This document shows, piece after piece, positions 59,899-64,000 of a DNA stretch of 64,000 nt; the stretch's first letter is position 1; the number at the start of each line of letters is the position of its first letter. This stretch comes from Cytophagales bacterium Alg240-R148 (lineage in GTDB: Bacteria; Bacteroidota; Bacteroidia; Cytophagales; Cyclobacteriaceae). A model generated the notes under the pieces. That model saw only the letters and a list, made by a program, of their open reading frames with translations. It had not been told where the DNA came from and did not search any database. The DNA is taken from assembly GCA_900537185.1 (NCBI GenBank), contig LS999826.1, positions 558,001 through 622,000 of the forward strand, in the 5' to 3' direction. A program made the position numbers and the translations under genes.

Positions 59899-60633
59899 TT
59901 AATCGAACAAATCTTTGGTGTTGCTTTTGGCCTTTATGGAGGCCTGGTTGCAGGTGTTTAATTGGCGTGGGTTGAATTTGTTAATTTTCCAAGCCTGCAT
60001 ATTAGAGGTGTCAAAAGGAACTAGAATTTTTTTCACTTCTTCCGGACTAAGGGTTGGGTCGAGCCATAAGGAGTAATTGTGGGGTTCTAAGAACAATGGC
60101 ATTCGTTGTTTTGTATTATGAATTGCTGCCATCATAGGGTTGGCTTGCGTGGTGACCATAGAAAAAGAATCGATGACCTCTCCGGTCCCAGGGTCGGACC
60201 ATTCATCCCAAATGCAACCAGTCGCTAGTATCGGGGCTGCAGCGCCGGTAATGTAATAAGGTACTTTGTCTCTCGAATTGAGGTGTTGCCATTCATAAAA
60301 TCCCGCAATGGGAAGAATACACCTCTTTCGGGTTATAACCCCTCTAAAAGAGGGTTTGTCGAAGATGGTTTCTGCCCGAGCATTCAAGGTGAAACCCCGT
60401 TGTTGCATGGTATGGGCTTTTTCAACGGATTGAGTCCAAGCCGGAACCAAGCCCCATTGTTTTTTAGCCAATGATGGGCCAGGGCCAACCACCATTAGCT
60501 CAGGGTTTGAAAAGCCGCTGATGATATGTTCTTGCCCCATCAATCGATCAAAATCTTCCAGGCCCACGTCGTCCAACCCAAATTCTTTTTTAATTCGAGC
60601 TACTTCCAAGTGTACATCGACGTAAAAGCACAT
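59899..60633 (-). CDS. SRAP/HMCES-family protein (SOS response-associated peptidase)
   Basis: The 244-residue protein begins MCFYVDV, so Cys2 becomes the N-terminal nucleophile after Met removal. It has the conserved Asn in TLNARAETI, GFYEWQ with catalytic Glu, and HNTKQRMPLFL with the active His. SRAP proteins form thiazolidine crosslinks with abasic sites in single-stranded DNA and shield them. It begins 1 base after umuC ends, the third gene of a umuD-umuC-SRAP operon, which places it in translesion and damage tolerance. It is cytoplasmic and probably not a true peptidase. Confidence 0.9.
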   Translation of the reverse strand: MCFYVDVHLEVARIKKEFGLDDVGLEDFDRLMGQEHIISGFSNPELMVVGPGPSLAKKQWGLVPAWTQSVEKAHTMQQRGFTLNARAETIFDKPSFRGVITRKRCILPIAGFYEWQHLNSRDKVPYYITGAAAPILATGCIWDEWSDPGTGEVIDSFSMVTTQANPMMAAIHNTKQRMPLFLEPHNYSLWLDPTLSPEEVKKILVPFDTSNMQAWKINKFNPRQLNTCNQASIKAKSNTKDLFD

Positions 60634-60634
60634 G

Positions 60635-61885
60635 TTATGGAATGTTTAAAAGTTCGTCCCAACGGGTAGTGTATTTTGGACTCAGGCTTTCTTGTTTAAG
60701 CTGCCATTCTTTATCGTCAAACCCTCTGGCAGATGTTCTGACAGCATCTTTCCCCATTTTTTTATTGATTGCATCTAGGGTTTTCATAGCTTTTTGGTGT
60801 TTGGATTCTTTTCCGTTGTGGAAAAGGTTTTGCTCCAAATTGCGGTTGGGTACGATCCCAGATAGAATAACCCCTGATTTTTTGTATTGAAAGCCAGGTA
60901 CAAATAATTGCCTTAAAATGAACTGCGCATATTTTGCAATAACAAAGGTGCTGTTGGTAGGGTAGGGCAATTGGATGGTGAGCTTTTTATTGTACTGTTT
61001 TAACTCTTTTCTAAACGGATTGGTATGTAAAATAACGGTTAATAGTTGGGCAGCGGAATGGTCTTTTCGAAGTTTCTCTGCACAGCGGGAGGCGTAGTAA
61101 GCAACGGCTTCTTGTATGGGGGCAAATTCTGTTAACATCTTGCCAAACCCTCTGGTAGTGGCAATGCACTTTTTAGGTTCTACCATGGAGGCAATAGACA
61201 GGCAAGGAAATCCCTTCAGTTCTTTTTGCAAACGCAGCCCTTGGACGGTCATTAATTTTTGGACATAGGCCTCAGGGAGCTGACTAAACTGCCAAGCGTT
61301 TTCAACTCCGATGGACCGCAATTTTTGAAGGTGTTGTTCCCCAATACCCCAAACAGCATCGATGGAGATGTTTTTTAAGGCGGTTTGAATGGATTCCGGA
61401 GAACTAATTTGGCATTGACCAGATTGCTGGCTTTTGGCCAAGTGGTTTGCAATTTTGGCTAAAGATTTGGTGGGTGCTATGCCCACTGAAACGGGCAATC
61501 CTACCCACTGTCTAACGGTTTGGATTATTTTTGCACCCTGCTCGTCCAAAGGAATGTTAGCGGGAAGTTCCAGAAAGGCCTCATCGATGGAGTACATTTC
61601 AATAGGGTTGCCAAATTGTTCGAGGCATTGGAACACCCTGTTGCTCATGTCGCCATAAAGGGTGTAGTTGCTAGAAAAGCTATGCACCTTTTTTTGCTTA
61701 AAAAAAGATTTGTGCTGGAAAGCTGGGGCTCCCATTTGGATGCCCAGAGATTTGGCTTCTTGGCTTCTTGCTATAACGCAGCCATCGTTGTTCGATAAAA
61801 CTACTACTGGTTGCTTGTTTAGATCTGGTCGGAATACCCGTTCACATGAAACGTAAAAGTTATTGCAATCTACCAACGCGATCAT
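60635..61885 (-). CDS. umuC: Y-family DNA polymerase UmuC (Pol V catalytic subunit)
   Basis: The 416-residue polymerase has [15 protein letters not shown] with the first metal-binding Asp and the steric-gate region. It also has [24 protein letters not shown] (catalytic DE), a helix-hairpin-helix thumb ([15 protein letters not shown]) and the UmuC-type C-terminal part ([10 protein letters not shown]). It copies damaged DNA with low fidelity when paired with processed UmuD. It sits 1 base downstream of umuD and 1 base upstream of the SRAP gene, so the three are made together after DNA damage. Confidence 0.95.
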   Translation of the reverse strand: MIALVDCNNFYVSCERVFRPDLNKQPVVVLSNNDGCVIARSQEAKSLGIQMGAPAFQHKSFFKQKKVHSFSSNYTLYGDMSNRVFQCLEQFGNPIEMYSIDEAFLELPANIPLDEQGAKIIQTVRQWVGLPVSVGIAPTKSLAKIANHLAKSQQSGQCQISSPESIQTALKNISIDAVWGIGEQHLQKLRSIGVENAWQFSQLPEAYVQKLMTVQGLRLQKELKGFPCLSIASMVEPKKCIATTRGFGKMLTEFAPIQEAVAYYASRCAEKLRKDHSAAQLLTVILHTNPFRKELKQYNKKLTIQLPYPTNSTFVIAKYAQFILRQLFVPGFQYKKSGVILSGIVPNRNLEQNLFHNGKESKHQKAMKTLDAINKKMGKDAVRTSARGFDDKEWQLKQESLSPKYTTRWDELLNIP

Positions 61886-61886
61886 A

Positions 61887-62324
61887 TTACCTCCTGCTTT
61901 TTTTGATTACATAACTCACAACGCCCCAAATAATGAATTCATTGTCTTCTGTAACTTTTATTGGATCAAAAGCCTTGTTGGCTGGAATCAACCAGCAATG
62001 GTCTTTTTCAATTTTTATTTTTTTAACCGTAAACTCACCATCCACAAAACAAACCGCTATGTCGTTGGTCTTGGGATCCAAAGACCGGTCTATCACCAAA
62101 ACATCTCCTTCAACGATGCCCTCCTCTTGCATGGAGTTGCCCGATACACGGGCACAAAAAGTAGCAGCAGGATTAGAAATTAGGGCTTCATTTAAATCTA
62201 TGGTACCTTCCAGGTAATCTTCAGCCGGAGAAGGAAACCCAGCCTTAAGCGCATCGGCCATAAGAGGCACTTTAATACTGCCCTTGGTTTGGATACTATG
62301 GAAGGTTAGGGTCCGATTTTTCAC
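61887..62324 (-). CDS. umuD: UmuD-like LexA-family autoprotease
   Basis: The 145-residue protein resembles Umu[17 protein letters not shown] with the Ala28-Gly29 cleavage pair, [10 protein letters not shown] with nucleophile Ser64, and DGEFTVKKI with general base Lys101. RecA filaments are expected to stimulate self-cleavage, producing UmuD' that joins UmuC. It has no DNA-binding domain, so it is not a LexA repressor. The start is preceded by a GAGG-type site and the perfect palindrome TTTTTAATTAAAAA (62328-62341). umuC begins 1 base after its stop. Confidence 0.93.
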   Translation of the reverse strand: MKNRTLTFHSIQTKGSIKVPLMADALKAGFPSPAEDYLEGTIDLNEALISNPAATFCARVSGNSMQEEGIVEGDVLVIDRSLDPKTNDIAVCFVDGEFTVKKIKIEKDHCWLIPANKAFDPIKVTEDNEFIIWGVVSYVIKKSRR

Positions 62325-62327
62325 CTC

Positions 62328-62341
62328 TTTTTAATTAAAAA
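62328..62341. promoter_or_regulatory. Perfect 14-base AT palindrome upstream of umuD
   Basis: TTTTTAATTAAAAA ends next to the umuD ribosome-binding site. It might be an operator of the SOS-like operon; AT-richness makes chance occurrence possible. No classical LexA box is seen. Confidence 0.35.
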
Positions 62342-62390
62342 TACGAAAAATCTTTGGATTTGTTTTGGAATTGGCCATTCAATTTGGGCC

Positions 62391-63572
62391 TTAGTCTATT
62401 TCTAAAATTAGTCCTTTTAAGTACTCTCCTTCTGGGTGGTAGATATTGGATGGGTGGTCTGTGGGTTGTTCCAAATGCTGGATGACCCTTGCTTTTCTTC
62501 CCACCTCAATTGCCGCAGCCATAACGGTACTTTGAAAAAGCTGTTTGGTCATGGCCTGTGAGCAACTGAATGTAAATAGCAACCCACCTTTTTTAATTTG
62601 GCGTATCGCCATTTCGTTTATCCTCTTATATCCTATTAGCCCCTTGTGTCTTTTTTTTATGTTTTTAATAAAGGCCGGAGGATCCAAAACAATGATGTCG
62701 TAGGTATTGTCATTGGCTTTTAGAAAATCGAAAGTATCCGCTACGTGTGCCTCGTGTTGGTTTGAAAAACCACTCAGTTGTACGTTCTCTTCTGTTAAGG
62801 CCACCGCCTTTGCAGAAACATCCACAGAATGAACGGCCTTGGCACCAGCATTTAATGCGAAAATTGAAAAACCACCGGTATAACAAAATGTGTTGAGGAT
62901 GGTTTTGTCTTTTGCATAAGAAGCCAATATTTTTCTGTTTTCTCGTTGGTCAATAAAAAATCCTGTTTTCTGCCCTTCTACCCAATTGACTTTGAATTGG
63001 TTGCCATATTCGGTTACCAGCCCCTCTGCTCCATTGTCTCCTATAAGGTAGCCATTGTTTACCCCATGGCTGTGGTCTTGGGGTAGCGCTTCTTTGCTTT
63101 TATCGTATACCGCAGTAATACTGCCACCTGATACTTTTATTATGGCCTGTGCAATGGCCTCCCTGTGCTTATACACACCCAAGTTATGGGCTTGGAACAC
63201 TGCCGTTTTTCCGTAGACGTCAAGGACCAACCCTGGAATGCCATCTCCTTCACCATAAAACAACCGATAGGTATTGGTGTCTGCAAAATATGGGAATACA
63301 TAGGTGTTTCTGTAGTTCCAGGCATTGGCGATGCAAGTTTCCCAAAATTCAGAATCGATGTTGGTTTGCTCAAACGAAATTAACCTAATGGCAATGGAGC
63401 CATCTGAATAGAGACCAGTGCCAATATAATTGCCTTTAAAATCGAGAACCTCTACAACGTCTCCTGGGAGCAAGTCATTTGGCTTGTGTTGGATGGCCCC
63501 ACTAAAGATCCATGGGTGGAACCTTTTTGGTGATTCGTCTTTTCCCCTCCTAAGCTTAATTTCTGCGTGCAT
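62391..63572 (-). CDS. rlmI: PUA-domain SAM-dependent rRNA methyltransferase (RlmI-like)
   Basis: The 393-residue protein has an N-terminal PUA domain (about 1-75: KLRRGKDESPKRFHPWIFSGAI and DFKGNYIGTGLYS). A central EEHEA-like domain and a C-terminal Rossmann methyltransferase follow, with LNTFCYTGGFSIFAL, VHSVDVSAKAV, DIIVLDPPAF and the catalytic-loop FSCSQ. RlmI methylates C1962 of 23S rRNA (m5C); the DPPAF and FSCS cysteine fit this chemistry. It starts 4 bases after the OmpA-family gene, so the two may be transcribed together. Confidence 0.88.
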   Translation of the reverse strand: MHAEIKLRRGKDESPKRFHPWIFSGAIQHKPNDLLPGDVVEVLDFKGNYIGTGLYSDGSIAIRLISFEQTNIDSEFWETCIANAWNYRNTYVFPYFADTNTYRLFYGEGDGIPGLVLDVYGKTAVFQAHNLGVYKHREAIAQAIIKVSGGSITAVYDKSKEALPQDHSHGVNNGYLIGDNGAEGLVTEYGNQFKVNWVEGQKTGFFIDQRENRKILASYAKDKTILNTFCYTGGFSIFALNAGAKAVHSVDVSAKAVALTEENVQLSGFSNQHEAHVADTFDFLKANDNTYDIIVLDPPAFIKNIKKRHKGLIGYKRINEMAIRQIKKGGLLFTFSCSQAMTKQLFQSTVMAAAIEVGRKARVIQHLEQPTDHPSNIYHPEGEYLKGLILEID

Positions 63573-63576
63573 ACCT

Positions 63577-64000
63577 TTATTTTGAATCTAATAATTGAAA
63601 TAATTCGGTAAGATCCGGTGTAATAATGATCTCCGTTCTTCTGTTTTTTTGACGCCCTTCGGCGGTATCGTTACTGGTTACAGGAATGAATTTACTTTTT
63701 CCACTGGCCGTTACTTGAGAAGCTGTCAAGCCACTTGTAGTTAGGATTCTAACAATAGAAGTGGCTCTAAGGACACTAAGGTCCCAGTTGTCGTTCATGT
63801 ACTTGGAGGTTCTGCCAATGCCCACATTGTCGGTATGGCCTTCTACCATGATGTTCAAATCATTTTGCCCTTTTAAGGCTTGGGCCAATTGAGTTAAGGC
63901 TTGTTTTCCTTTAGGATCTACCACGGTACTGCCCGACTTAAACAAGAGTTGTTCTGCCAAAGAAACATAAACTTTACCATCTTTCATTTCTACAGTTAAC
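63577..64000 (-). CDS. OmpA-family protein, C-terminal part (partial)
   Basis: The frame is open through the right edge (reading LTVEMKDGKVYVSLAEQLLF), so the N-terminus is outside the window. The 140 visible residues hold an OmpA-like peptidoglycan-binding domain: LLFKSGSTVVDPKGKQAL, VEGHTDNVG, WDLSVLRATSIVRIL, and NRRTEIIITP with the Arg/Asp positions that contact diaminopimelate. It might be an OmpA, Pal or MotB-like protein; the missing part would tell. It lies 4 bases upstream of rlmI. Confidence 0.85.
   Translation of the reverse strand, partial: LTVEMKDGKVYVSLAEQLLFKSGSTVVDPKGKQALTQLAQALKGQNDLNIMVEGHTDNVGIGRTSKYMNDNWDLSVLRATSIVRILTTSGLTASQVTASGKSKFIPVTSNDTAEGRQKNRRTEIIITPDLTELFQLLDSK

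Noticed and set aside
60635-62324. umuDC operon as a plasmid- or phage-borne import
   Set aside because: Base composition and spacing are like the neighbours, and no mobile-element genes or repeats flank it.
1-64000. CRISPR arrays, insertion sequences, phage genes, tRNA and rRNA
   Set aside because: I saw no regularly spaced repeats, transposase or integrase motifs, or tRNA/rRNA-like sequence.

Overview
The window looks like chromosomal DNA of a Bacteroidota member, most likely of the Cytophagales/Cytophagia type. The evidence is a SusC/SusD pair, the gliding gene gldC, a type IX secretion (T9SS) C-terminal sorting domain, a menaquinone cluster, a Cys-type CcmE beside nrfHA, and several perfect TAnnTTTG promoter elements a few tens of bases from start codons. 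Base composition is fairly AT-rich and even. I see no phage, insertion sequence, CRISPR array, tRNA or rRNA. About 90% is coding, and only one gene-free stretch exceeds 300 bases (45842-46166).

Layout. 1-2440: tail of a Nif3-like gene, a coiled-coil zinc-ribbon protein and a secreted TPR protein. 2426-7258: histidine phosphatase on the minus strand, then a coupled menaquinone operon (thioesterase, menF, menD, menB). 7368-11158: housekeeping and envelope genes (barrel protein, Fe-S protein, DEAD-box helicase, YwbE, PlsC, GldC). 11259-18447: a SusC/SusD uptake locus with two small lipoproteins, preceded by two tandem LuxR-type regulators. 18671-23397: MMPL/RND exporter, glycosyltransferase 2 and SGNH hydrolase, possibly a glycolipid or polysaccharide unit. 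23580-28482: TonB receptor, DUF4374 lipoprotein and PepSY membrane protein, which resembles a siderophore-iron operon. 28479-30536: a membrane-bound ToxR/CadC-like regulator with a sensor propeller, divergent from cardiolipin synthase.

35208-47480 is a nitrogen-respiration neighbourhood. It holds an alginate-export-type porin, ccmF and ccmE divergent from nrfH-nrfA (nitrite to ammonium). Two unusual sensory proteins follow: a membrane protein ending in a bare histidine-kinase dimerisation domain, and a PhnD-like receptor fused to a transmembrane helix and coiled coil. A porin and an ammonium transporter, separated by a hairpin-rich intergenic region, close the block.

47776-64000: alpha/beta hydrolase, YqhD-like alcohol dehydrogenase, a DUF1571-like protein carrying a LysM domain, a DUF1800/DUF1501/barrel/lipoprotein operon, RecQ, a YWTD-propeller lipoprotein, a umuD-umuC-SRAP mutagenesis/repair operon, RlmI-type methyltransferase and a partial OmpA-family protein.

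The best candidates for undescribed biology are the two sensory genes directly behind nrfA, the hairpin-rich segment between amt and its porin, the propeller-type membrane regulator with its C/G-run inverted repeat, and the MMPL-GT2-SGNH cluster. Family names come from sequence motifs and memory; no database search was run.
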